DNA of 64,000 nt from Pseudohalocynthiibacter aestuariivivens (GTDB taxonomy: Bacteria > Pseudomonadota > Alphaproteobacteria > Rhodobacterales > Rhodobacteraceae), in the NCBI RefSeq assembly GCF_011040495.1, contig NZ_CP049037.1:372001-436000 (forward strand), given 5' to 3'. Positions 12,469-22,700 of this stretch are shown piece by piece (position 1 is the first letter of the stretch; each line of letters begins with the position of its first letter). The notes beneath the pieces are model-generated. The model made no database searches and had not been told where the DNA came from. It was given only the letters and a program-made list of their open reading frames with translations. Both the position numbers and the translations under genes were made by a program.

Positions 12469-13836
12469 TCACACCGGTTGTTCGGCGTCCAGTCTGCTGT
12501 TTGCCAGCCAATCATTCCACGCCGACTTGGCGCGGTCCGTGTAAGCCTTGTAACGATCTTTGCGCCCACGACGTCCGCCTTTAAGGCCATCGACCGGTCG
12601 GAAAAGGCCGAAATTGACGTTCATCGGTTGGAATGTTTTCGCCTCTGCACCGCCTGTGATGTGGTGGATGAGCGCGCCCATCGCACTATCCTGCGGCGGC
12701 GTGGCCAGAGGATGCCCGAGGATCTCGGCGGCGGCCATGCGCCCGGCGAGCAGACCCATCGCGGCAGACTCGACATATCCTTCGACGCCGGTGATCTGCC
12801 CGGCAAAGCGGATATTCGGGCACGCGCGCAGGCGCATCTGATCGTCCAGCAATGTGGGTGAGTTCAAAAATGTATTACGATGAATCCCGCCCAGCCGGGC
12901 AAAACGCGCGTTCTCAAGGCCGGGGATCATGCGCAGCACTTCAGTTTGCGCGCCATATTTCATTTTAGTTTGAAAACCCACAATGTTATACAGCGTTCCT
13001 AATGCATTATCCCTGCGCAACTGGACCACGGCCCACGGCTTTACATCTGGCATGTGTGGGTTGGTCAGGCCGACGGGTTTCATCGGGCCGTGGCGCAGTG
13101 TTTCGCGCCCGCGTTCTGCCATCACTTCGATCGGCAGGCACCCATCGAAATACCCGGCTGTTTCGCCTTCGTGAAATTCGGTCTTGTCCGCTGCAAGCAA
13201 CGCGTCAATGAACGCCTCATAGGTCGCTTTATCCATCGGGCAGTTCAGGTAGGCGGTGCGCTCCGCCTCGGTTTCGCCCTTGTCATAGCGCGACTGCATC
13301 CATGCGCGGGACATGTCGATGCTGTCGTGGTGTACGATAGGCGCGATGGCATCAAAGAACGCCAGCGCACCTTGTCCGGTTTCCGCAGCGATGGCCTGAC
13401 CCAGCTTTTGAGAGGTTAGCGGGCCGGTGGCGATGATCCATTGGCCGCTCTCGGGCAGGCTGTCCACCTCACCATATTCGACGGATACGTTGGGATGGGC
13501 CATCAATGCTTCGGTCACGCTGCGGGCAAAGGGATCGCGATCAACCGCCAGCGCGCCACCCGCAGGCAGACGATGGCGATCGGCGGTTTGCATGATCAGC
13601 CCATTCGCCGCCCGCATTTCCCAATGCAACAGACCCACAGCGTTCTGTTCATCATCATCCGAGCGGAATGAATTGGAACACACCATTTCCGCCAGATCGC
13701 CGGTGCGATGGGCAAAGGTGCCGACAGCGGGACGCATCTCGTGGATCACGACGCGGACGCCCATATGGGCCGCCTGCCAGGCTGCTTCTGATCCGGCCAT
13801 GCCGCCGCCAATGATATGCAATGTATTGTTGTCCAT
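12469..13836 (-). CDS. trmFO: Methylenetetrahydrofolate-tRNA-(uracil-5-)-methyltransferase
   Basis: Folate- and FAD-dependent enzyme that makes m5U54 in the tRNA T-loop. The 455-residue sequence starts with the FAD-binding [15 protein letters not shown] and shows CSNSFRSDD with the active cysteine, then [18 protein letters not shown]. It leads a trmFO-methyltransferase-gluQRS run transcribed toward lower coordinates. The length is typical. Confidence 0.97.
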   Translation of the reverse strand: MDNNTLHIIGGGMAGSEAAWQAAHMGVRVVIHEMRPAVGTFAHRTGDLAEMVCSNSFRSDDDEQNAVGLLHWEMRAANGLIMQTADRHRLPAGGALAVDRDPFARSVTEALMAHPNVSVEYGEVDSLPESGQWIIATGPLTSQKLGQAIAAETGQGALAFFDAIAPIVHHDSIDMSRAWMQSRYDKGETEAERTAYLNCPMDKATYEAFIDALLAADKTEFHEGETAGYFDGCLPIEVMAERGRETLRHGPMKPVGLTNPHMPDVKPWAVVQLRRDNALGTLYNIVGFQTKMKYGAQTEVLRMIPGLENARFARLGGIHRNTFLNSPTLLDDQMRLRACPNIRFAGQITGVEGYVESAAMGLLAGRMAAAEILGHPLATPPQDSAMGALIHHITGGAEAKTFQPMNVNFGLFRPVDGLKGGRRGRKDRYKAYTDRAKSAWNDWLANSRLDAEQPV

Positions 13837-13875
13837 GCGCCGCGATGTAGGCCATCGCGGACACTTTGGAAAGGG

Positions 13876-15216
13876 TCAGGAGGGGGGCAGATCCGTCAGG
13901 TTCAATGGATCCAGCGGTAACCCCGACGGTACAGCATCCGGCACACCCAGACGCCCGGTGCGCGCGATCGGATCCTCTAGTGCGCCGAGAAACGCGAGGA
14001 TGGCATCGACTTCGTCATCATGCAACTCTAGTGGTTCTAGCTCGACCGCCATACCGAGGCGCAGCATTTCATCGAAATCCTCCAACACTTCGGTGTCTGA
14101 CACGCTCAGTTGCATGTCCTGAAACAGCGCGTATTCCAACGTATATTCCGCCAGCATGGTCAGCGGGTCCAGATGGTGGCGCACCATGTCCTCTAGCTTG
14201 GCATAAGCACCATTATGGCCGTACGGCGCTGTCAGTGACACATTGCGCAGCGACGGTGTGCGGAACTTGTAGGCGTCTTGAGGATCGCCTGTCACAGCCG
14301 CGCGACCATGATCGGCATAGCCCGGCCCGTGACCTTTGCCCGGTCCGAACTGCGGGATGCCAATGGCGTGAAAGCTGTGGTCGGTCTGGAAAACACCGCT
14401 ATGACAATCGCCGCAACCGCCCTTGCCGTAAAACAGCGACATGCCGCGGATTTCGGCATTGGTCAGCGATGCATCGTCGCCGCGCAGGAACGCGTCGAAT
14501 TTGCTGTCCGTCGTACGGAAATCAAAAGAGATGTAGTCGGCAATCGCCCGGCCGATATCGGTGATGTGGATCGGCTCACCTTCACCAATGATCCAATCGA
14601 ACTGTTTGCGGTAGGCCGGGATCGCCTCGACTCGCGTCGCCAGCATCTGCCAGGCACCGTCTTGACCGCGAATGTGGCCTTCTTCGACGGCATCGGCAAT
14701 CGGGTTTTCGCCGGGTTGGCCAGCCATCTCGTCATGCGAGGTGATTGGCAGAATGGCCTGAGCCGCCAGTGGCGAGGGTAGGTGGCGTTCCAGTTCGTGG
14801 CCGGGGGGCATTGCAAGGTTGAACCGGGCATTGTCGTCGACCTGCACCCGTCCATCGTGAAAGAGCGTGGTAAATTCACGCGCACCCAAATTGTATAGCG
14901 CTGGCGCATTTCGGGGGATGCGCGCCAGCGGCATGTTGGCCGGATCGGCGATGCGTTCTACCCCAAGACCAATACCGCCTTCGCCAATCGACAATGACAC
15001 CGCGTCACCACTGCCCAAAGCCGGGTGATGGCAGGTCGCGCAGGAAATATTCTGGTTGCCAGACAGGACCGGATCAAAGAAGAGCTGCCGCCCCAACAGA
15101 ACTGATGTGGCTCCGGGGACTGGGAAATCGTCATGGGCTGCGGGGCTCGGCAGATCGGCGGCCAATGCGATGCTGGCCTGAAGAGAAAAAACGCCGATAG
15201 AGATCCATAATTTCAT
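13876..15216 (-). CDS. Di-haem cytochrome c peroxidase, MauG family
   Basis: A secreted periplasmic c-type di-haem enzyme of 446 residues. The start at MKLWISIG gives a cleavable signal peptide (LQASIALAA); an upstream in-frame ATG would only lengthen it. Two haem motifs are visible: CATCHH near residue 60 and CGDCHS near 270. The HNGAYAKLEDMV and FRTPSLRNVSLTAPY stretches are typical of the CcpA/MauG group. Whether it reduces peroxide or oxidises a partner protein cannot be told. It stands alone with 211 bases of untranslated DNA before it. Confidence 0.88.
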   Translation of the reverse strand: MKLWISIGVFSLQASIALAADLPSPAAHDDFPVPGATSVLLGRQLFFDPVLSGNQNISCATCHHPALGSGDAVSLSIGEGGIGLGVERIADPANMPLARIPRNAPALYNLGAREFTTLFHDGRVQVDDNARFNLAMPPGHELERHLPSPLAAQAILPITSHDEMAGQPGENPIADAVEEGHIRGQDGAWQMLATRVEAIPAYRKQFDWIIGEGEPIHITDIGRAIADYISFDFRTTDSKFDAFLRGDDASLTNAEIRGMSLFYGKGGCGDCHSGVFQTDHSFHAIGIPQFGPGKGHGPGYADHGRAAVTGDPQDAYKFRTPSLRNVSLTAPYGHNGAYAKLEDMVRHHLDPLTMLAEYTLEYALFQDMQLSVSDTEVLEDFDEMLRLGMAVELEPLELHDDEVDAILAFLGALEDPIARTGRLGVPDAVPSGLPLDPLNLTDLPPS

Positions 15217-15427
15217 GGTGCAACAACCCCAAAATAATCTCACCTAAAATTCAATTAAAATAGATACTTGGTAAATTGGGGCGGAAAAACGGCAAATATG
15301 GAAATAATGTGGCACTGATTTGGAAACAAACCTCAAGGAATTGTGAACACACGGGAATTCAGGGGGCTACGGCTGACGTGGGGTCACTACGTGGGCGCCC
15401 AATACACAGTATTCGGGCGGGTCGCGC

Positions 15428-16213
15428 CTATTGCTCCCACTTGGGATCGCGCTTTTCGATAAAGGCGCTGATGCCTTCTTCCGTATCGCGCCACAGCATA
15501 TTCTGCACCATGACGTCGCCGGTATAGGCGTAGGCGTCGGCCAGTGACATTTCGGATTGTTTGTAAAACGCCTCCTTGCCGATGCGCACGGCGGCGCCCA
15601 GTTTTCCGGCGATGGTCGTCGCCAGAGCGATCGCTTCTGCCTCTAGGTTTTCGGCGGGCACGGCGCGGTTGATCAGCCCCAGTGCCTCGGCCCGGTCGGT
15701 GTCGATAAAGCTGCCAGTCGTCAGCATTTCGAACGCCTGTTTGCGTCCGATATTGCGGCTGAGTGCGACCATCGGGGTAGAGCAGAACAGCCCGATGTTG
15801 ACGCCGTTCACGCCGAACCGCGTGCCTGTCGCGGCGATGGCCAGATCACATGAGGCGACCAGCTGACAGCCCGCCGCGGTGGCGATGCCATGCGGTGCGG
15901 CGATCACGGGCTGGGGCAGGGCGCGGATCGCCATCATCAGCGCCCCGCAACGTTCGAAAAGGCCGTGAAAATAGGCCTTGCCACCGTCCTCGGCCTGCCT
16001 GCCAGCGGTCATTTCCTTCAGATCGTGACCGGCACAGAATGCCTTGCCTGCACCAGACAGCACCACGGCGCGTATCTGTGGCTGGTCGGAGAGCGTTTCG
16101 AATTCAGACTTCAGTGCGGCCAGCATCGTGTCGCTCAGGGCGTTCAGTCGCTCGGGCGCGTTCATCCGCAGGTGTGCCACTGCCCCTGCGTCGGTCCGTT
16201 CCAATATCGCCAT
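15428..16213 (-). CDS. Enoyl-CoA hydratase/isomerase family protein
   Basis: A crotonase-fold protein of 261 residues. The oxyanion-hole segments are AGKAFCAGHDLKEM and HGIATAAGCQLVASCDLA. Instead of the paired glutamates of classical hydratases, the second site reads NIGLFCSTPMVALSR, as in the ECHDC3-like subgroup, so its reaction may not be simple hydration. It is divergent from a PaaI-like thioesterase 58 bases away, which suggests shared acyl-CoA metabolism. Confidence 0.88.
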   Translation of the reverse strand: MAILERTDAGAVAHLRMNAPERLNALSDTMLAALKSEFETLSDQPQIRAVVLSGAGKAFCAGHDLKEMTAGRQAEDGGKAYFHGLFERCGALMMAIRALPQPVIAAPHGIATAAGCQLVASCDLAIAATGTRFGVNGVNIGLFCSTPMVALSRNIGRKQAFEMLTTGSFIDTDRAEALGLINRAVPAENLEAEAIALATTIAGKLGAAVRIGKEAFYKQSEMSLADAYAYTGDVMVQNMLWRDTEEGISAFIEKRDPKWEQ

Positions 16214-16271
16214 CTTGCCACTCCCTCAAACTTGGGGTCAGTTGTAGCGATACGCAGGGACGGAGAAAAGC

Positions 16272-16694
16272 ATGGGTTTGCAGATGAGCGCGGCGGAACT
16301 GGACACGTTCCTGAAGGCGGAGTTTCCACAAGTGAGTGGCGAGTTCGCCATCGAGGAAGTAGGGGAGATGCGTATTCGCACCCGTTTGCTGGTCGGTGAA
16401 CGCCATTTGCGCCCCGGTGGCACCGTATCTGGTCCGTCGATTTTTGCGCTTGCCGATGTGTCGGTCTATCTGGCGGTTCTGGCGATGATCGGGCCGCAGG
16501 GGCTGGCCGTCACCACCAACTGTTCGATTGATTTCATGCGCAAGCCGATTTCGGGCGTGGATCTGATCGCCGAATGTCGCCTGCTCAAGCTGGGGCGCGT
16601 GCTGGCGGTGGGCGAGGTTTTGATATTCTCGGAAGGGGGCGAGGCACCGGTTGCGCGCGCCAGCATGACCTACTCAATTCCCCCCAAGGGCTGA
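16272..16694 (+). CDS. PaaI-type hotdog thioesterase
   Basis: A 140-residue single hotdog domain likely to hydrolyse acyl-CoA esters. LRPGGTVSGPSIFALADVSVYLAVL is the hotdog helix with the conserved acidic residue, followed by the strands SIDFMRKP and DLIAECRLLKLGR. A GGAG ribosome site precedes the ATG at 16272. It is divergent from the enoyl-CoA hydratase family gene. The substrate is unknown. Confidence 0.85.
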   Translation: MGLQMSAAELDTFLKAEFPQVSGEFAIEEVGEMRIRTRLLVGERHLRPGGTVSGPSIFALADVSVYLAVLAMIGPQGLAVTTNCSIDFMRKPISGVDLIAECRLLKLGRVLAVGEVLIFSEGGEAPVARASMTYSIPPKG

Positions 16695-16721
16695 TCGCAA
16701 ACGCAACAGAGCGGTGCGACG

Positions 16722-16749
16722 AAAAAAAGGCCGGGCGCATGGCCCGGCC
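16722..16749 (-). terminator. Terminator of the DUF1127 gene
   Basis: GGCCGGGC (16729-16736) and GCCCGGCC (16742-16749) form an 8-bp GC stem. Seven A residues at 16722-16728 read as a T tract on the minus strand, ending the DUF1127 transcript 28 bases after its stop. Confidence 0.9.
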
Positions 16750-16776
16750 AGTAGAAGAGGTCTCGTACCGGGGACG

Positions 16777-17010
16777 TTACGACCTCCAGAACCATTTGCG
16801 ACTTTCCGATGCGGCCTGACGCGGCGTCAGTCCGATGTCTTCGAGCGCACTGTAAGGCAGGGCATTCAGGGTCTTTCGTGTGCGGGAGCGGAATGACCAC
16901 AGCGTGATCAGATATGCCACGCGAACCGCTGCCACTGCCGCCAAGGGAAGTGCAGTGCGCGCATTCAGCTGCGTCAGGGCCATCCTGTCGGTTTGGGTGA
17001 GGGTCAACAT
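16777..17010 (-). CDS. DUF1127 small basic protein
   Basis: A 77-residue protein whose C-terminus carries the DUF1127 arginine-rich helix pair (FRSRTRKTLNALPYSALEDI then GLTPRQAASESRKW). An alanine-rich helix precedes it. Some DUF1127 proteins in alphaproteobacteria bind RNA or modulate stress and phosphate metabolism; the role here is unknown. The ATG at 17010 fits homologues better than the upstream frame start. It is divergent from a MocR regulator, and one of that regulator's probable operators lies 16-31 bases before its start codon, so repression or activation by it is likely. Confidence 0.83.
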   Translation of the reverse strand: MLTLTQTDRMALTQLNARTALPLAAVAAVRVAYLITLWSFRSRTRKTLNALPYSALEDIGLTPRQAASESRKWFWRS

Positions 17011-17025
17011 GGTCTTTTCTCCTGT

Positions 17026-17041
17026 ATTGTATTGGTACAAT
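17026..17041. promoter_or_regulatory. MocR/GntR-type operator, copy 1
   Basis: ATTGTATTGGTACAAT, an inverted repeat with TTGT-N6-ACAA, the usual GntR-superfamily pattern. It lies between the divergent DUF1127 and MocR genes, 16 bases before the DUF1127 start. Two near copies follow in the start of the MocR coding region. Confidence 0.7.
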
Positions 17042-17078
17042 TTGCGTGCTACGTAGGTGTAAATTAGGGGGATTTGCG

Positions 17079-18494
17079 ATGATTGGCGAGGGAAACATTG
17101 TTATTGATACAATTGGCCTGCCTGATTTTGCCGGGAAGTCAGATCCAAAGTACATTGTGTTGATACAATCCATCCGCGAAGCTATTCGATCTGGCCGCCT
17201 AAAGCCCGGCACCAAGATGCCACCCGTGCGAGAGCTCGCTTGGGAGTTTGGTATCACGCCGGGCACAGTCGCGCGCGCCTACAAGCTGGCGACTGACGAA
17301 GGGCTGGTAGAGGCTGCTGTCGGACGCGGCACCTTTGTCACCGGCGCACCGCAGTTGGCCCCGCCGCCGCCGGAACCGCTGATCGGGCTTGCGCAAACGG
17401 ATTTGCTGGATTTTCGCGCCGCCCGTGTGCCCGAAGTGGGGCAGAGCGCGGCAATCCGCACCGTGCTGCGCCAATTGGGCCAGATGCAGGACGCGCCCTA
17501 TCTTGATTATCCGACGTCACAGACCGATCTGGCTGCGCGTCAACAGGTGGTTCGCTGGATCGGGCCGGAGCGCGCCGGGCGATTGGTGGCAGATGACATC
17601 GTGCTGGGGCTTGGGGCGCAAAACACGGTGATGATGGCACTTCAGGCCTGTTTGCACGGCGCCAGTCCTGTAGTCCTGACCGAAGGCTTGGCCTATCCCG
17701 GTGTGCGCCATGCCGCGCGGTTGCTGCGTGCACAGTTGATCGGGGTCGAGATCGATCAAGAGGGCCTGCGCCCCGACCGTCTGGAAGAGGCATTGCGCCG
17801 CCACGGGGGGCAGGTCTTGCTATTGTCGCCTCACGCGCACAGCCCAACCACCGCCCGCATGAGTCTGGAACGTCGTCAGCGCATCGGTGACATTGCCCGA
17901 CGGTATCAGTTGCAGATCATCGAGGATGATTGCCATGTGATAAACCGCCCCGACATGCCCACATTCCGCGCCATCTGCCCGGAACGCGGCTGGTTGGTTT
18001 CCTCCCTGACGAAATCGGTCTCTGCCGCGTTGCGTTTCGGGTTCGCAGCCTGCCCGGCAGAGCAGGCATCGACGGCACGCCAAGTGGCGCAATCCACCTT
18101 CTACGGCTTGCCGCAGCCGGTTCTGGATCTCTGCGCCGAGCTGATCCGCTCTGGCGAGGCGGAGCGAATTCGCGATCTTGTGGAGCGCGAAGTGGCGCAC
18201 CGGGTTCAGATTGCCGTCAATATACTGGGCCAATGGGACATCAAGTGGCGCACCGATGTTTCCTTTGTGTGGCTGCGGCTGCCGCAGGGGTGGCGTGGCT
18301 CGACATTTGCCATGGCCTGCGAGGCAGAAGGACTGCGAATCAAGCCCGCAGATGAATTTGCACCGCCAGACGGGGCAGCGCCACATGCAGTACGCCTGAC
18401 CCTGAACGCCATTGCCGAACAATCTGCACTCGAGGACGGCCTGCGTCGTATTTCGGCGCTGCTGTCGCGACCGCCCGTGAATGTTGATTTTTAG
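17079..18494 (+). CDS. MocR-type regulator (GntR HTH fused to aminotransferase domain)
   Basis: A 471-residue transcription factor. The N-terminal winged helix (SIREAIRSGRLKPGTKMPPV, ELAWEFGITPGTVARAYK) is followed by a fold-type I aminotransferase-like domain that probably senses a PLP adduct. The PLP lysine is in SLTKSVSAALRFGF. The ATG at 17079 has a GGGGGA ribosome site. It is divergent from the DUF1127 gene, and copies of the TTGT-N6/7-ACAA inverted repeat occur upstream and twice within its first 31 codons, which strongly suggests autoregulation. The effector is unknown. Confidence 0.9.
   Translation: MIGEGNIVIDTIGLPDFAGKSDPKYIVLIQSIREAIRSGRLKPGTKMPPVRELAWEFGITPGTVARAYKLATDEGLVEAAVGRGTFVTGAPQLAPPPPEPLIGLAQTDLLDFRAARVPEVGQSAAIRTVLRQLGQMQDAPYLDYPTSQTDLAARQQVVRWIGPERAGRLVADDIVLGLGAQNTVMMALQACLHGASPVVLTEGLAYPGVRHAARLLRAQLIGVEIDQEGLRPDRLEEALRRHGGQVLLLSPHAHSPTTARMSLERRQRIGDIARRYQLQIIEDDCHVINRPDMPTFRAICPERGWLVSSLTKSVSAALRFGFAACPAEQASTARQVAQSTFYGLPQPVLDLCAELIRSGEAERIRDLVEREVAHRVQIAVNILGQWDIKWRTDVSFVWLRLPQGWRGSTFAMACEAEGLRIKPADEFAPPDGAAPHAVRLTLNAIAEQSALEDGLRRISALLSRPPVNVDF
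17097..17113. promoter_or_regulatory. MocR/GntR-type operator, copy 2 (intragenic)
   Basis: ATTGTTATTGATACAAT, lying over codons 7-12 of the MocR gene. It is the same inverted repeat as at 17026 with one extra central base. Centre-to-centre distance to copy 1 is about 71 bases. Confidence 0.65.
17154..17169. promoter_or_regulatory. MocR/GntR-type operator, copy 3 (intragenic)
   Basis: ATTGTGTTGATACAAT, over codons 26-31 of the MocR gene. It differs from copy 1 at two of 16 positions. Centre-to-centre distance to copy 2 is about 56 bases. Confidence 0.65.
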
Positions 18495-18497
18495 TGG

Positions 18498-18511
18498 GGT
18501 ATTATAATACC
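18498..18511. repeat. Perfect 14-bp palindrome after the MocR gene
   Basis: GGTATTATAATACC begins 4 bases after the MocR stop and contains TATAAT. It could be an operator or promoter element for rplM-rpsI; no second copy was noticed. Confidence 0.4.
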
Positions 18512-18559
18512 TAAATATTAACTTGCTGTTTTTGCTTTATTTATTAAGTAAAACCTCGC

Positions 18560-18587
18560 TTGACGTGGCGCGCAGTCCCTATATACA
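18560..18587 (+). promoter_or_regulatory. Promoter of rplM-rpsI
   Basis: TTGACG (18560-18565), a 16-base spacer, then TATACA (18582-18587), a good housekeeping sigma-70 promoter. It would give a leader of about 60 bases before rplM. Confidence 0.7.
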
Positions 18588-18654
18588 CCGCCCATCACAT
18601 ACGGGTGCGTTCCGACGCGTCCCAAACGGACACCAGATAAGGTTTCGACACACA

Positions 18655-19119
18655 ATGAAGACATTCTCTGCAACTCCGGCAGATATCGACAAGAAATGGA
18701 TCCTGATCGACGCCGAGGGCGTTGTTCTGGGCCGTCTCGCCTCGATCATCGCCACCCGCCTGCGCGGCAAGCATAAGGCCAGCTTTACCCCCCACATGGA
18801 CATGGGCGACAACGTCATCGTCATCAATGCGGACAAGGTTCAGTTGACCGGCAAGAAGCGTGAAAAGCCCAACTACTGGCATACCGGCCATCCGGGTGGG
18901 ATCAAATCCCGCACCACCGGTCAGATCCTTGAGGGCAAGTACCCCGAACGTGTGGTTATGCAAGCTGTCAAGCGCATGCTGCCGGGCAACCGTCTGAGCC
19001 GCACACAGATGACCAATCTGCGCGTCTATGCGGGCACCGAACATCCCCACGAGGCGCAAAGCCCCGAAGTGCTGGATGTGAAGAACATGAACTCCAAGAA
19101 TACTCGGGTGGCATACTGA
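18655..19119 (+). CDS. rplM: 50S ribosomal protein L13
   Basis: An early-assembling large-subunit protein, 154 residues. It starts [15 protein letters not shown] and contains the family signature [18 protein letters not shown] and the conserved YRHTGYPGG-type motif, here [13 protein letters not shown]. The ATG at 18655 is chosen because the frame extends upstream only through the promoter. The stop overlaps the rpsI start by one base (TGATG). The rplM-rpsI pairing is universal. Confidence 0.98.
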   Translation: MKTFSATPADIDKKWILIDAEGVVLGRLASIIATRLRGKHKASFTPHMDMGDNVIVINADKVQLTGKKREKPNYWHTGHPGGIKSRTTGQILEGKYPERVVMQAVKRMLPGNRLSRTQMTNLRVYAGTEHPHEAQSPEVLDVKNMNSKNTRVAY

Positions 19120-19610
19120 TGGCTGAAGAAATCAAATCCCTCGAAGGGCTCGAAGCGGTTGCCGAAGGCGTGACCGCCGCACCCGCCGAAGAGGCAATCA
19201 CCCGCGAACCCGTCCGTGATGATCTGGGCCGCTCTTACGCCACGGGCAAGCGTAAAGACGCTATCGCCCGCGTGTGGATCAAGCCGGGCTCCGGCAAGGT
19301 CACCGTGAACGGCAAAGAGATGAGCGTCTATTTCGCGCGTCCCGTACTGCAAATGATCCTGCGCCAGCCCTTCACCGTGTCGGGCACTGAGGATCAGTTT
19401 GACGTGATGGCGACTGTCACTGGTGGTGGCCTTTCTGGTCAGGCCGGCGCGGTCAAGCACGGCGTCTCGAAGGCGTTGCAGCTCTATGATCCCAGCCTGC
19501 GCGCCGCGCTCAAGGCTGCGGGCTTCCTGACCCGCGACAGCCGCGTGGTTGAGCGTAAGAAATACGGCAAGGCCAAAGCCCGGAAGAGCTTCCAGTTCTC
19601 CAAGCGTTAA
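19119..19610 (+). CDS. rpsI: 30S ribosomal protein S9
   Basis: A small-subunit protein whose C-terminal tail reaches the P-site tRNA. 163 residues with an alphaproteobacterial N-terminal extension of about 35 residues. The core begins [19 protein letters not shown], and [19 protein letters not shown] is conserved. The C-terminus ends in the expected basic FQFSKR. It is coupled to rplM by the overlapping TGATG. Confidence 0.98.
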   Translation: MAEEIKSLEGLEAVAEGVTAAPAEEAITREPVRDDLGRSYATGKRKDAIARVWIKPGSGKVTVNGKEMSVYFARPVLQMILRQPFTVSGTEDQFDVMATVTGGGLSGQAGAVKHGVSKALQLYDPSLRAALKAAGFLTRDSRVVERKKYGKAKARKSFQFSKR

Positions 19611-19629
19611 GACGCCTGCATATTTTTGG

Positions 19630-19657
19630 AAAAGGGCTGCCTTCGGGTGGCCCTTTT
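19630..19657 (+). terminator. Terminator of rplM-rpsI
   Basis: AAAAGGGC (19630-19637) pairs with GCCCTTTT (19650-19657), followed by CTCG. It lies 20 bases after the rpsI stop. Confidence 0.8.
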
Positions 19658-19735
19658 CTCGTTTTCGAGGGCGAATGACTGGTTGCTCTGACTGCGTATG
19701 GTTGCGTAACGTGGCGCATCTATCGGAGATGCCAA

Positions 19736-22700
19736 TTGGATACGAAGACGATATTGACCAGTTCGACGACGGTATTTCCCAGTTCCGAAGATCGTCCCGA
19801 GATCAGCGCCGATCTGCTGGTCAAAGCAATTTTCAATGCACATGAACGGCACAAGATCGCGCCGCTGGAAGAGCGGACATTTACCCTCAGTCATGCGTAT
19901 ATTCATGGGCGCGTCGATCTGGCCAACCTCTTTCGCGGTCGTCAAGAGGGGTTGATCGGCCTCTATTTCATTGATTGTCATTTTGCTGACGAGATCGATC
20001 TGACCGGATCGACCCTGCTGGGGCTGCGGTTTCAGAAATGTGGCCTCAGGATCGTGACTGCCGAGGCCTGCAAAGTGTTCGGTCAAGTTGAATTTGAACA
20101 GGTTTTCTCGTCAGAGCCGGACGACAATCGCACAGGTATCGTGGCGCGTGATACTTGGTATGGCAAAGATCGCGGCCCAATGACCGGCGCATTCGATCCC
20201 GATCACGGTGATGAGAACGCGTCCGAAAATGCATCGGTGATCGAGGGCGTGGCGGCACAGGGGATGTGCCGACTGAACTTTCACAATGCGGACCTAGATC
20301 AGTCCTTCGTGATCAAGAGATCGCTGCTGTGTGGTCCACCACCGCGCGCGCATATCGATACGACCAATACGATCCTCGAATATGCGGTGTCACTTGGCAA
20401 CGCATGCATTGCGAAGAGTGTAAATATCTATGAAGGTAGCGCCGTATTGGGTGGCGTTTCTGTTGCAGCGTCCCGGATCGGCGCCAATCTTTTTCTCGCC
20501 AGCAGCAAGCTCATTGCCGGAGAAGGGTCCGCATTGAATGCGCAACAGGCGCGGATCAGCGGGTTTGTCGGATTGCGGGACGTAAAACCCCAAGACAAAT
20601 CTGCTGTGCGTTTTGAGGCCAAGGGGCTGGTTGATTTTCTGAACAGCGAGATTGATGGTGCGCTTGATATTGCGGGCGCCGCGTTGATCGCGGAAGAGCG
20701 CAACCATCTGGTCGCGCTCGAACTCAGCAATTCACGGATCCGCAGCCTGCAGGCGAGCTCCAACGGGCTTCAAACAGACATACGCGGCCAAATTCAAGCA
20801 ATAAACTGCATCGTTGCGGGCACGATCAATCTGCAAACAATTCTGGTGCGCCCCCGCCGCATAGCGCGCCCGAACGAGGCCGAAGCCACACCCGAACATG
20901 ATGAAGTGCTTCTCGCCAACTTCAGCGGGTGCAATGTCGGCGGCAGCCTGTTCCTCAGCGGTGAATGGCGCGGGTCGGTGACACTGTCGGAATGCAAGGT
21001 CGAAACTTCGATCAATCTCGGGTTCAGCAATGGGCTGACGTTAATGAGCCCGCCCAAAGCCGTGAATGCGCTGATGCTCAACGCTTCGCGGGCATCGGTC
21101 GGGCTGGATCTGGGCACTCTGACGGTGGATTCCGAGGATAGCTGGGGCGCGATGCGCAAAACCCTGTCCACGCGCAAGCCGGTGGCGTGCCGTGTGACCC
21201 CGCTCAGCTTTGCCAAGGATGCGGAGTTGTGGGAGTTTCAGGTGTCGTTTCGCGGACGGAAGCATTTTGGCGAAGCCATCCGCGTGGGTCGACATTTTCA
21301 GCTACTCGAAGGCGCAGGCAAGGCGTTCTTCCCGGCGTTCAGGCGCGGTGATCTGCTGCTGGAAACCGACGAACAGAAGAAGGACTATCTGCGCGTCTTC
21401 TGCGGCACTCTGATGGCCGACGCGGGCCATTTCCGCATCGTGGAGCCCGATGACTGGACCTATCAGCAGCTCCCCGATTTCGGTCGCGAGGCGATCGAAC
21501 CATTAACGCTAATGACCGCAGAAGAACTGAAAGAGGCAAAACGAGGCAACTGTCTCTTTGGGGCGCACGCGTCCATCTGGTATGGCGAGTCGTTGTTCCG
21601 GTCCAAATTCGTGGTTCACAGGCGCAACCACGTGGTCGAAATGCTGGACGAAGAAGAACTCCATTCGGATTTGCCGACGATGACCTGGCCAGCACAGCCG
21701 CTTTATTTCACTGAAGAGGCCGTGGCGACATTCAGCGATGACTGGCCCAGAGCGCCGTTGTTGGCAACCGAGCATCGTTTCGAGAAAATGCCCCGTCGCG
21801 CCAAGCGGGCGTTCGTCAAGGGGCGTGGCGTGACAGAGGACACGTTTCGCCTGCGTCCCACCATCGGGCTGCGCAACAGTCACGTGGGCAAACTCACCGA
21901 CAATCACGGGAACAAATGGCCCAAGACGGTCCGTCTCGATCTGTCGGGGTTTACCTATGATGCGCTGGAAATGCCCGACCCCAGACCCAAAGTGGTCGGA
22001 CGCAAGAAAGCGCGGCATATGCAGCGGGAAATGCGCCGAAAATCACCGGGGCTGTTTTGGCTGATTTGGGCCGTTGTCTTTGGTCTGATCGGCTATGCAG
22101 CACTGATGTTCATCGAAGGAGCCCTCGATGCGGCGATGACGCGAGACTACGGATGGATGGTACAATGGTCGATATTCTTGTGCGCACTCGTGATCTCGGC
22201 GCGCTCCGTGAGGCATATGGAGCCTCTGAGAGACGGCGCGCGCCCATGGAAAAAACGCAAGAGATGGCTGAAGCTACAGTTCTATGATTACCGACCCACC
22301 CGGATGGAGTTCAATCCCCAGCCGATGGAGCAATTGGCGCAGGTCATGCGACATCAGGGCGATGAGGAAGGGTTCCGCCGGATTTCGCGGCTCAAGGCCA
22401 GATGGCAGAACGGGACACAGACCAATATCCTCCTTCGTCCCTTTATCTGGATGTTCGGCGTCGCATTTGGCTATGGGTTTTCCATTTACCGGTCGTTATC
22501 GACATTCATTCTGATGGTCGCGCTTGGTGTCATGGGTACACATATGGCGCTCAGTCGCGATGTCCTCGTCTTGAACACCAGCCCGGATTCCGCGTTCATA
22601 CAAGGCGGCCGACCGGCGATCCCAAATGAACCCTGTCGCAATGAAATCCTGCCGGTCCTCTTTGCGCTGGACAAATTCGTGCCGCTGATCGAGCTGGGCC

